DNA from: Parachlorella kessleri
Lineage: Eukaryota; Chlorophyta; Trebouxiophyceae; Chlorellales; Chlorellaceae
Assembly (NCBI GenBank): GCA_001598975.1
Contig: BBXU01000275.1
Span: 1-16,622, forward strand
Direction: 5' to 3'
DNA: 16,622 nt
In this document: positions 9,101 through 16,622 of the stretch, piece after piece
Layout: the number at the start of each line of letters is the position of its first letter
Numbering within the stretch: the first letter of the stretch is position 1
Translations under genes and position numbers: made by a program
Notes under the pieces: model-generated
Seen by the model: the letters and a program-made list of their open reading frames with translations, nothing else
What the model was told of the DNA's origin: nothing
The model's database searches: none

Positions 9101-11599
9101 GCGCTGGGCGGGCAATGTGGCGCGGGTAAGGGCTGCGCCAGGAATATATTGCAATGAGTGCACGCCCATGTGCTTGGCTCACTGTGGCTCACAGTGGGTT
9201 AGCTTGGTTGGGGGGACGCATGCATAGGGGCAGGCACATTCTTTTAGGGGATATTTTGTGGTATAGACGTGTACTGGGTGCCCTTTGAGTACGTCCATGC
9301 TGCTGCATGGATTGTGGTTATGCTTGAGATCTGCTATGCTCACGATTGAGTACCGACGCTGCTACTACTTTGAGGTAGCGGCCACCATGTAGAGGTTGCC
9401 AGGCAGCCGCCCTAGAATTAAGAAACGGCCTGCTGGGAGCCGGCCATGCCCTTTGCTGCTACTGCGTTTGAGTAGCGCAAAATAGGCCTCCGTGTGCGAC
9501 GCAGGGCGTGCGCGTGGCCCTCAAGCCGGTCACGGAGGCCCTGGGCCCGCCCCTGACCGCTCTGGGCCAGGCGCTGAGCCTGCTGGGCCTGCAAGCCTGG
9601 CAGGCATTGGCCGGCGTCTGGCTGGCTGTGGGCTCGCTGCTGTACGCCCTGCTGGCGCCTTTTGCCCTGCTGGCAGTGGACTTGTGGGAGTCCCTAGCGG
9701 GAACTCTAGCGCCGCTGCTGTTGGTGAGTCAGGCTGGTTGCGGCTCTGTTGCTTTGGTTGGAGAAGCGATTAGGTGTCCTCTTGCTTCCTTCCTTGATAA
9801 GTTGTGGTACCCCTTTTCTTTCCAAGTTCGTACTGAGGCTCGGAGTGTGTCTTGGTTGCGGCTGTTTGTCCTGGTTTGTGCGTCCGCTACTGCCTATAAG
9901 GCCGGTGCATGTGTAGTGAGCAGGCTTTACAGCTGCTTGAACTCAGTTGAGGAGTCGGTGAGGGAGTAATTACCGCCGCTCTTGCCGCATGCAGGCTATC
10001 CATGCGGCAGTGGTGAGCCCACTTCTGTGGGTGGCAGCAGCCTGGGGGCAGCTGAAGGCGGCAGGGTGCGTCTTCTGGGGCGGCTTGGTGGAAGCAGGGA
10101 GAGGGGCGGCGGCGGGTGCTGGCGCGGTGCGGGCAACGGTGTCTGCTGGCAAGGCGGTGAAGCGAAACGCACCAGAGGTAGTATCCCAGATGTCGCAGGT
10201 GGGTTTGCTGCTGGCAAGGGTTATGTCTTGAATCCAGGGTGCATCCTTTTGTGTTTTGGTGCATTAGACGGCGTCACAGCATTGGCCGGCAAGAAGCTCG
10301 CCTTGTGCCGTCGTCTGTGGGTGCGCAGCTGTTAGCGTGACTGCGAGCTCCTTCGCTAGGTGATGTTTGTGGTGTAGCCCTTCACATCTTTTACTGTTGC
10401 AGGTGTCCTGGCTGTATGTCATTCCAGCTGACGTGTATGAGCTCATACACACTTCCGTATTAAAAGTCATGAGGGCCGTGCAAACAGTGGCCAAGTTCCT
10501 TGTAGAGGTGAGCATTGCAATTCAGGCTGGCGGCCACACATACAGACGCCCCTCAAATCAACTCCAAGGGGTGGAGGTAGAATGGTTGCCCGTGGCATGT
10601 CTCTTAAGCAAAATTCTGGTGTAGACATCTGAGGGAAATCCGAAACCTGATGATGCAGTGCACGCTGCCTTGCCTCGTGTCGACCAGGCTGGGGCATCTT
10701 TCACTTTAGTTGTCTTAGACGTTCTGAAAATTGGTGCTGCCTGCCTGAATGAGTGACTGAGTGATTGAATTGCTGACCTACCTGACTGACCCACTGAATG
10801 ACAAGTGTTGCAGATTGGCTCCAACCTGGTTCGACATCGGCAAAGCCTGGGGCTGCGGCTCGAGAGATCACTGCGGCGTGGGCGTCAGCGGCTTGCGGCC
10901 TGGCTAGCGTTGCCACACAGGGCGCTGGCGGTGTTGGCGGGGTGGCTTGCTCGGCTTATTCAGGCGAGTTTGAGCATTGTAAGTACGGAGTGCTCAGCTG
11001 GATGCCTCGGGCTCTTGCATGCTGTTAGATGCCTATGCTGCATGGTTATGGCAAGCAGCCTGCGTCCCAGTCTGCATCGGAGCCCGTCGGCCCATGCTCT
11101 CGCTGCAGGTAACCGCTGGCAGCCTTGGGCACAGCGTGCATGTGAGCTTCTCTTAGGCTGGCAGTAAGGTAAGGTGTAAGAACCGGCCTTGTTGCAGGTG
11201 TTGCTGCGGGTGGCGGTGCATGACTCCGAGGGAAGAAGCCAAGATGAGGCCTGTGAAACCGGCAGTGACGAGCAGCCCCCCACGGACCAGGATATACGAA
11301 ATGGCAGCGGTGACGGCAGCAGCAGCAGTGACGGCAATGGCACGGATACAGCAGCGGCGGTGGTAACTGCTGACGCCAGCATTCGTGGGCTTGGCGACGG
11401 CATGCGTCACCGGAACAGGCCATCAGCGCATGGCGAGCAGCGAGCACAAGCTGAGCGGCCTGGGGAGGGTGACTCTGCCAGCAGCGGCCTTGTTGCAGGG
11501 AGGAGCAGCGGCCTTGCGCCCTGTGGAGACTGCAATGGTTGCGCAGCGGTCACTGCATCTGCACAGGCGGTAGCTGCTGGGCACATCAAGCCTGACTGA
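6194..11599 (+). CDS. Conserved-looking multi-domain membrane protein of unknown function, ten exons
   Basis: Model: exons 6194-6523, 6680-7828, 8111-8193, 8553-8655, 8961-9125, 9505-9723, 9995-10198, 10403-10507, 10814-10978 and 11198-11599, 974 residues; every join keeps frame. Residues 1-130 look like a compact soluble domain; its join reads EFRTLESARAFYLLNSLPLG. Residues 135-450 are a low-complexity Gln/Ala/Ser linker with a QQQQPQQQQ run. From about 455 (WPNPWDWTTVSDVYEYRT) the sequence becomes dense and conserved-looking: LPTWAIFMPAYGFYYRPWLR, then a likely membrane span at 529-545, then MHSQFRLSILLTYLFGKS. Residues 611-841 are a chain of hydrophobic or amphipathic helices, the clearest membrane candidate being 642-670, ending in an Arg-rich stretch. 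The last 125 residues are acidic and disordered. I believe land plants have related proteins of unknown function, but cannot name a family. The start is the least secure part: an ATG at 6194 with no upstream in-frame ATG before a TGA at 6164. Confidence 0.75.
6911..6937 (+). repeat. CAG trinucleotide run encoding polyglutamine
   Basis: Nine consecutive codons (four CAG, one CCG, four CAG) encode QQQQPQQQQ inside the linker of the membrane-protein gene. Imperfect CAG/GCA runs are scattered through the other genes too, as is common in chlorophyte coding sequence. Confidence 0.85.
7829..8110 (+). other. Intron 2 of the membrane-protein gene
   Basis: A 282-nt phase-0 intron with donor GTGTGC and acceptor GCGTGTAG. 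It opens with a 15-bp tandem duplication in which CTGAGAGTTG occurs at 7834-7843 and 7849-7858. No other structure is seen. Confidence 0.6.
9180..9196. repeat. Perfect 7-bp inverted repeat in intron 5
   Basis: CACTGTG, three bases (GCT), then CACAGTG. The short perfect stem would form a tight hairpin in RNA. Confidence 0.6.
9358..9382. repeat. Hairpin copy 1 in intron 5
   Basis: The arms GCTGCTAC and GTAGCGGC pair with one T/G wobble around a 9-nt loop. Related in sequence to the hairpin at 9452-9481. Confidence 0.55.
9452..9481. repeat. Hairpin copy 2 in intron 5
   Basis: The arms TTTGCTGCTACT and AGTAGCGCAAA pair with a single bulged base around loop GCGTTTG. It lies about 20 nt upstream of the intron acceptor, close enough to affect acceptor or branch-point access. 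Confidence 0.55.
10738..10802 (+). repeat. Degenerate tetranucleotide (TGAC/TGAN) repeat in an intron
   Basis: Just before the acceptor at 10811-10813 the sequence is a run of imperfect 4-mers of the CTGA/TGAC type (for example GAGTGACTGAGTGATTGA and CTGACTGACCCACTGA). It looks like an old microsatellite within the 306-nt intron 8 of the membrane-protein gene. Confidence 0.5.
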
Positions 11600-12221
11600 C
11601 AGCCCTATGATCGATTCTTTGGATCTGCCGGCCTAGCGCTCAAGAGTGTGTGAGGCAATGATTATACATGCATTGCTTAATATTAGGTGGGGTGTGATGT
11701 TTGACTTAAAACTGACTGGGCGGAGTGCAGATGTTGCCTGCGACCAGCTTAGCCATCAGAGCTCTTAGGTAGCCATGAGGAGATAGGCAGCCTTGACTGT
11801 GTGACAGAACCTCCTAGCATGCATGACACTAGCTGCTCTTTTGGGTTTGCCTCATTCCTGGCGTGCATCTTTGAAGTTCAAATTCCTTGCGAGAGTTTGT
11901 GTGGGAGCTTTTATAACATACTGCTGATATCGCATCCGAACTGGAAGGTAGATAGTGTTTGACTATTTTGATTGTTTATACTGGGTCAGTATGTATCCGT
12001 TGGCCAGGCCTTGCTCTCAGCGTCAGAGACCCCCCCCCTCTCCTTGGGATCTATTTGTAGTAGATCACAGCATACATTCCCTGTTTACCAGCACTTGGCT
12101 ATGATTAGCTGTACCTGCTGTCCCTTGTTTGCTAGCACAGGACTTCCTCCGCTAAGCCTGCCATCACTTGCATCCTTCTGGTTTAATCCACTGGTCATGG
12201 CTGCCTTAGCCACATCTAGCA

Positions 12222-12226
12222 TGTAA
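12222..12226 (+). terminator. Probable poly(A) signal TGTAA of the plus-strand membrane-protein gene
   Basis: CATGTAAGC is the first TGTAA on the plus strand downstream of the stop at 11597-11599. A second plus-strand copy occurs at 12553-12557, nearer the opposite gene. Confidence 0.5.
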
Positions 12227-12246
12227 GCTTGGACAAGACATTAGCG

Positions 12247-12251
12247 TTACA
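12247..12251 (-). terminator. Probable poly(A) signal TGTAA of the NIPA-like gene
   Basis: Read on the minus strand as CACTGTAACGC, about 360 nt after the TAG stop of the NIPA-like gene. I saw no earlier minus-strand TGTAA between the stop and this point. Confidence 0.5.
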
Positions 12252-12608
12252 GTGTGTTGGTAGTGTTTCAAGGAGTGCAACAAGCCAGGTCATTGAGTTC
12301 ACCTGCCATTCAAAAAAACGAAGAAAGAAGAAACAGAGAACACGGAACAACCAAAGCAAGGATGGGTATGCCAGGTATGATAGCAATGCAATGAACATGC
12401 ATCTCCTCCAACTGCAACCCGGTCCTGACAGGATGTCCACTTATGGCGTCCCCACCTTCACACCAGCCTAGCTTGGCAGCGGAGCTAGCTTGCAGTCCTA
12501 ACGGACAGAGTCAAGGCTGGATAGGACCCACATGCAAGTAAAGAGTCTTCCCTGTAAGCTGAGTCCTCCACCTCCGCTGCGACCCAGGTTGGATGGCAAG
12601 GTGCATCG

Positions 12609-15600
12609 CTAATTGAAAACTTGCCGGACCCGCTGATACACGCCCCCAACCTGCTGCATTACATATTCTCGCGGCCCATCCCTGAACCCGGCCAGCCTAC
12701 TCCCGCCGCTGCTACTGCTGCTGCTGCTGCTAAGCGTCCGTCGCGTGGGGCTCGCTGCTCTACTTCCTGCCCTGAGGGCGTAGCTTGGCGAGGGCGGCCG
12801 GCTGCGCACCGGCCCTGGTAAGAGCTGGTCCCGCTCCCCTGATGCCAGTACAAACTCTTGTTGAGGAGGGGAGGGCTCCAATAGGTGTGACAGCTGCACC
12901 CCTGCTTCTGCTGCTGCTAGCAAAGACCTGCCATGCTGTGCCTGCTGTGCCTCAAGCGCCTTGCCGCTGGTAGCTAGGAGCGAGACCTTGCTCCCGCCGC
13001 CGCCGCCGGCTGCTCCGCCAGCTGGCACAGAGACTATGCGCTGCACCGGCGTGCTCAGCCCCCGGCCTGAGTCGCTGCCAGGCACCGGCTGCCCCTGCCC
13101 CACCAACCACGGCTGCTTCTCCAGTTCCTGCAGTGAGCCTGATTTCATGTCCAGCAGCCCCATGCGCTCGATGTCCCCGGTGGGCGGGGAGCGGGCAGCC
13201 AGCGCCGCAAGCGCTGCCTCCTGCTGCTCACTCCTATAGCCGGCCACCCTGCACAGGATACAGCACAGGCGTGCAGCACGCTGCTCTCAGATCAGGCATA
13301 AGCAATCAGGTACGTCAAGAGGCACCATGGACAACAACGGCCCTTCCCTCTAGAAGACGGTGCGGCAAGCCCTTGCACCGCTCCAGCGAGGGGTGCGCCA
13401 AGAGGGGTGCGCCACAGCTAGGCTCACTGCATGCACTTGAGCCCTCCACGCATGGCCCTGCTCGAATGCTCGCACATCACCCACGCCTGAGCTCCCATAG
13501 CCAGGATCGCACATCCATGTCATCCCAATTTGTAGGGCCTTACCCCCATCCCGCCAGCCCTCCACCCCACCGTCTCATGGCCAAGCTATGACCGTCCATA
13601 TCCTTGCCGACTGGCATCTCACCCCATAAAGACCGCGCCTACAAGTGCCAGCGCCAGTCCCAGCAGGAGCAGCAGCAGCGAGTTGGCCGGCAGCATGACC
13701 AGCTCATTGAAGTAGATGCCGCCCTCCACGACCGACATGCACATCCAGAAGGCCTGTGTGCAGTGAGGGGGTCGCAATGCGAGGGTGAGCAAGAAGGAGA
13801 ATGCCTTGTGCCTGTGATACGGCCAGGAACCGCTAACTGCTCCCACATGACGAAGCCGGCAACAGCAGCTAGGGCAGTCGGCAATGACTCTACCAAATGT
13901 GTGTCGCTCTAGCCCCCCTTCCCGTTCTCTGCAATGCCTGACAAGGCCCCGCCACAAACTTCTGAGAAGGTTGCACATCCAGTCCAGCCGTACCTGCATG
14001 AGTGGCATGATGAGGGAGGCCGGGTACAGCCGCAGGCCACGGTCACTCTGCCGCACCCAGAAGGCGGCGGTGCCCAGGAAGGCCACCGCCACAAACCAGC
14101 TGTACCAGTCGTACAATGAGGCTGGCAGGGCAGTCACAATGTACGTCAGCGACTTGCTGAATAGCACGCTCCAGGCCCCTGCAGCAGCAGCAGCTTTACC
14201 CCCTTGTCACAACGCAGGAGGCGATTGCAGCATCGCGGCGGGCCCGACACACCCCACCCTGCAGCAACCAGCCTATGTTGGATATGCATCAAATGGCAAC
14301 GTCTGATGCCAAAAAGGTGAAGAGATTGGCTGTGGCAACCTTGGTCTTGTGAGCTAAACATACATCAGGCACTCGCATGTGCATGACAGATGTATCTCTT
14401 CTAGGGACAAAGGGGTACTTCATACTACCTATTCTACAGTGCCACCCACAGAACAAAATGACTACGCAGCTGGCAACTCGACGCCCCCTTGCCAAAGTAT
14501 CCCCACCTAAGCCCACCTATGAAGGATGCAACTGCTGAGAACAGCAGCGCCCCCATGAAGACCTTGCTCGACTCCAGGTCCTGACTGCCGCTGCCCTGCT
14601 GCTGGCCAGCACTGCCATCCTTGAATGAAGCCGCTGCTCCCGCTGCAAGCTTGTCCCAGGCCCCCGCAGCAGCATGCTCCCCCGATGCGGGTCCTCTTAC
14701 GGCAAGCGGCGACGACGGTGCCCAGTTCGGAGATAGGATGAACAGTTCCTCTTGCTGCGAATGCTGCGAGATCTGCAAGCTGCTGCTCCACTGGTGCTGT
14801 TGCTGGCGCTGCTGCAGCATCTGCTGGCCTGTGATGTACCACCAGACGCACTGCAGGCTGCAGAGCAGGCCGCCCAGCACGCCCAAAAAGATCTGCATTG
14901 CGGGCGTGGCCCACTGGCTGCGCAGCTGGTGCAGGGTGAAGCTGACCTCGGGGGGGCCGTAGAAGATAATGAGGGCATTGCCTGCATGGCGTCGTCCATG
15001 CTAGATGCTCGTTACTCAGAATGTGGATGCCCAACATGCCACTGTATAAAAACTGTATCGCCAGCAATTCAATTCAGAATGCACACCTTCAGGCCAGCAG
15101 CACTCCCCCGACTACCCTTGGACACCAAGCAACACGCAAAGCCTGCTCCTAAAAAGCACCAGATTACGTAGCAACAGAGAGCCTACAGGCCCAGCTGCCC
15201 CTCTTTGCCTTGACAATGTAGATCGACACTACAGCCGGCCGGCAGCTCACCTAGCAGCACGGTGCCAACTCCCAGCACGGTGGTGAGGTGGGACCTGATG
15301 CCCAGCAAGGTGCGAGACGCCAAGGGGATGAGGACGAACTGTAGCGACCCCAGACCAGACAGGACTGTCTGTGCTGCAAAGCGCATTGATACAAAGCGCA
15401 GGATGTTCCCCACGCCAAAGAGCAGCCAGCCAACTGCTGCATAGGTCTTCGAGCCAGCAAGCTGGCGCCGCCAGCGGCCATCTGGTCGGCGCCTACGCGC
15501 AAGGCGGCACCCGACAGACAGGGTAGTTGAGTTCCGACAGGGCAAGCTCTGGTTGACTGTTGCTAGGGGGAACAGCTGGTGCCCAAATACTGCCTATTTA

Positions 15601-15829
15601 CCACCGTACAGTGGCTGTGAAGGCAAGGTGCCCTCTTTCCATGAACATCTGCTTACCAAAGGGGAGGGGCGGGGGGGCGCTTGGGCAGCTGCCAGCCTCC
15701 AGGCAAGCTAGAGGTCTCTTCAATGCAGTGTCCAACCTTCACCAGAGTCTGTCCATACACAATGAGCACAGAGCCTCCAATGTGAAGGACAGCACCAACA
15801 CCACTCAATCCCTGAAGGGCGTCCAACAT
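12609..15829 (-). CDS. NIPA-type (DUF803) magnesium transporter, NIPA8/NIPA9-like
   Basis: Integral membrane protein of the NIPA family, whose members move Mg2+ across plasma or internal membranes; substrate here is inferred. Model: complement of exons 15657-15829, 15251-15492, 14517-14981, 13994-14178, 13623-13753 and 12609-13248, 611 residues, all joins phase-consistent. Family features: first span with GGSVLIVYGQTLVKVGH (18-34); second and third spans with GNILRFVSMRFAAQTVLSGL and LGSLQFVLIP (87-113); GNALIIFYGPPEVSFTLHQL (139-158), matching the plant NIPA8/9 pattern G-N-x-x-x-V-x-F-G; a span at 169-188; AVASFIGAWSVLFSKSL (288-304) across a join; spans at about 318-333 and 346-370 (LYPASLIMPLMQAFWMCMS), EGGIYFNE, and a last span 379-397. 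A Gln/Ser/Ala-rich loop of about 90 residues (190-277) splits the core, and a 212-residue low-complexity C-terminal tail with an eight-Ser run is likely cytosolic. Start: ATG at 15829, directly before the first span. Upstream codons are open but lack ATG. Confidence 0.88.
12706..12732 (-). repeat. AGC run encoding polyserine in the NIPA-like tail
   Basis: On the minus strand consecutive AGC/AGT codons encode eight Ser residues in the disordered C-terminal tail of the transporter. Confidence 0.75.
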
Positions 15830-15965
15830 CGAAGGGCTGCCCAAAGGGACACAGGATGAAGAGTTCTGGGCTGCGGGAGTTGCTTCGCAGCGCAGCCCTT
15901 CACGTGAGCAGCTTGCAAGAATGTGCACGCCCGTTATCGCGGTCTCATGCTTTCTGCTCAGTTAC

Positions 15966-15977
15966 GAAATATAAACT
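15966..15977 (-). promoter_or_regulatory. Candidate TATA element of the NIPA-like gene
   Basis: On the minus strand this reads AGTTTATATTTC, an AT-rich word in a GC-rich setting about 140 nt upstream of the proposed ATG. Position and composition only; no start site can be seen. Confidence 0.3.
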
Positions 15978-16160
15978 ATGGCGCAGTTACGGACCCAGCA
16001 AGACTCAGGGAGCGCAGCAGGTGATCAAGGAGTCGAGGTTGTTATATCGTGCAACGATGTTACACGAAATTCTATAGTTTTGCCTAAGTAGGGAGGTGGG
16101 AGGCAGAAGAAAAGGGGATGCTCAAGACTGGCAGTGCGCGCTCCCGCCTCCATTCAAGTC

Positions 16161-16198
16161 CTCCCTACTAGTCCTCCAGACTAGTCGAGGGAGCGACT
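16161..16198. repeat. Nested inverted repeats upstream of the NIPA-like gene
   Basis: CTCCCTACTAG (16161-16171) faces CTAGTCGAGGGAG (16181-16193), pairing apart from an unequal inner segment, with a 9-nt spacer. A second, overlapping pair AGTCG/CGACT (16183-16187 and 16194-16198) and two self-palindromic CTAG words lie in the same stretch. Confidence 0.5.
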
Positions 16199-16622
16199 CG
16201 GCTGGTGGGAGAAGGCTTGGAGGCTTGCGCAAGCAGTGCTTGTGATGGCAGTTGGTATACCAGCGCTTGTGGTGACATTAGCATGGGTGGCAGGTAGTGC
16301 GAACAGGGAGTGAGAGTTGAGCTGGACTGACAGGGATGAAGAATGTGCCTGGGGCGTTGCCTGCGTTCAGGTGTTTTGGTGAGAGGAGGCCTAGCTATGT
16401 CAGCTGTTACATACCACAACTTGCAGGAGCGTCAGGTGTTTCCGTAACAAGAACACTAATTGTTACCTAGTAGGTGTTGTACATTAGGGCAGGCCACAGT
16501 TCACAGCTTGCACCTCTTCGGCGCACCCCTGCCAGTCAGTGAACAGAACAACAAGGTAATGAAGCAGATTTTACACCAACACCAACAAAAGCAGGCAGGA
16601 AGCAAATGCATAAGTCCAGAGT

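Larger units (their letters stand above)
9126..9504 (+). other. Intron 5 of the membrane-protein gene, rich in hairpins
   Basis: A 379-nt phase-0 intron between CGG|GTAAGG and GACGCAG|GGC. It contains three inverted repeats: CACTGTG/CACAGTG with a 3-nt loop (9180-9196), GCTGCTAC/GTAGCGGC with a 9-nt loop (9358-9382), and TTTGCTGCTACT/AGTAGCGCAAA with a 7-nt loop and one bulge (9452-9481). The last two share the arm GCTGCTACT and a TTTGAG-containing loop, so they look like diverged copies of one element. Confidence 0.6.
11600..12608. other. Tail-to-tail intergenic region holding two convergent 3' UTRs
   Basis: No coding exon is supported in this 1-kb stretch. It lies between the stop codons of the plus-strand membrane-protein gene and the minus-strand NIPA-like gene. 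Sequence is more AT-rich than the genes, with a 9-10 base C run near 12030 and an A-rich patch near 12312-12340. The first plus-strand TGTAA after the stop is at 12222-12226, and the minus-strand TGTAA is at 12247-12251. This implies 3' UTRs of roughly 630 nt and 360 nt. Confidence 0.55.
15830..16622. other. Upstream region of the NIPA-like gene
   Basis: No coding exon is supported. The 5' UTR and promoter of the minus-strand NIPA-like gene must lie in the part next to 15829. Minus-strand TGTAA words at 16060-16064, 16407-16411 and 16571-16575 could mark the 3' end of another minus-strand gene entering from the right, but no coding sequence for it is visible. Confidence 0.45.

Noticed and set aside
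9508..9969. A single continuous 153-codon plus-strand open frame
   Set aside because: Only 9505-9723 is kept as an exon. A GTGAGT donor at 9724 and an in-frame acceptor at 9994 join two hydrophobic exons; the remainder is chance open frame in the intron.
14507..15067. A 186-codon minus-strand open frame over NIPA exon 3
   Set aside because: It is the wrong frame on the same strand. The neighbouring frame gives the NIPA motifs and phase-consistent joins, whereas this one is Arg/Pro/Ala-rich shadow sequence.
16168..16419. An 83-codon minus-strand open frame upstream of the NIPA-like gene
   Set aside because: Low-complexity Ser/Pro/Leu sequence with no splice-consistent partner and no family character.
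1..16622. Mobile elements, CRISPR arrays, tRNA or rRNA genes, viral insertions
   Set aside because: I saw no transposase, reverse transcriptase, integrase or capsid-like reading frame, no long terminal or terminal inverted repeats with target duplications, no regularly spaced repeats and no tRNA cloverleaf. The short repeats found are local.

Overview
This window looks like nuclear DNA of a green alga (core chlorophyte). It is GC-rich and eukaryotic: coding blocks are interrupted by many GT...AG introns, proteins are rich in Ala, Gln and Ser written with CAG/GCA runs, and the green-algal polyadenylation word TGTAA appears at plausible 3' ends. There are no ribosome-binding sites, operons, CRISPR arrays, recognisable transposons or tRNA/rRNA genes. 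I cannot name the species; a chlorophyte such as a Sphaeropleales or Trebouxiophyceae member is a guess from composition only.

Layout. (1) 413-1963, minus strand: a five-exon gene for a small coiled-coil protein with an acidic C-terminal region, not recognised. (2) 1964-2194: a compact head-to-head promoter containing a 9-bp tandem repeat. (3) 2195-5579, plus: a five-exon gene for a ~918-residue, mostly disordered Ala/Gln/Ser/Pro-rich protein with short helical islands, not recognised. (4) 5580-6193: an ambiguous gap that may hide more exons. (5) 6194-11599, plus: a ten-exon gene for a ~974-residue protein with a soluble N-terminal part, a low-complexity linker and a membrane/hydrophobic C-terminal half; it looks like a conserved protein of unknown function. 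(6) 11600-12608: convergent 3' regions with opposing TGTAA signals only about 20 bp apart. (7) 12609-15829, minus: a six-exon gene for a NIPA-type (DUF803) magnesium transporter of the plant NIPA8/NIPA9-like kind, the one confident functional call. (8) 15830-16622: its upstream region, with a candidate TATA box and an inverted repeat.

All exon joins were chosen by hand so that reading phase, GT/AG signals and protein character agree. In three of the four genes every junction is phase-consistent, and the NIPA and membrane-protein models also keep family-like sequence across the joins. The genes share no obvious pathway. I found no convincing evidence of a new mobile or defence system; the most interesting items are the uncharacterised membrane protein with a run of symmetric phase-0 exons, a hairpin-rich intron inside it, the unresolved boundary between genes 3 and 5 of this layout, and the closely opposed polyadenylation signals.
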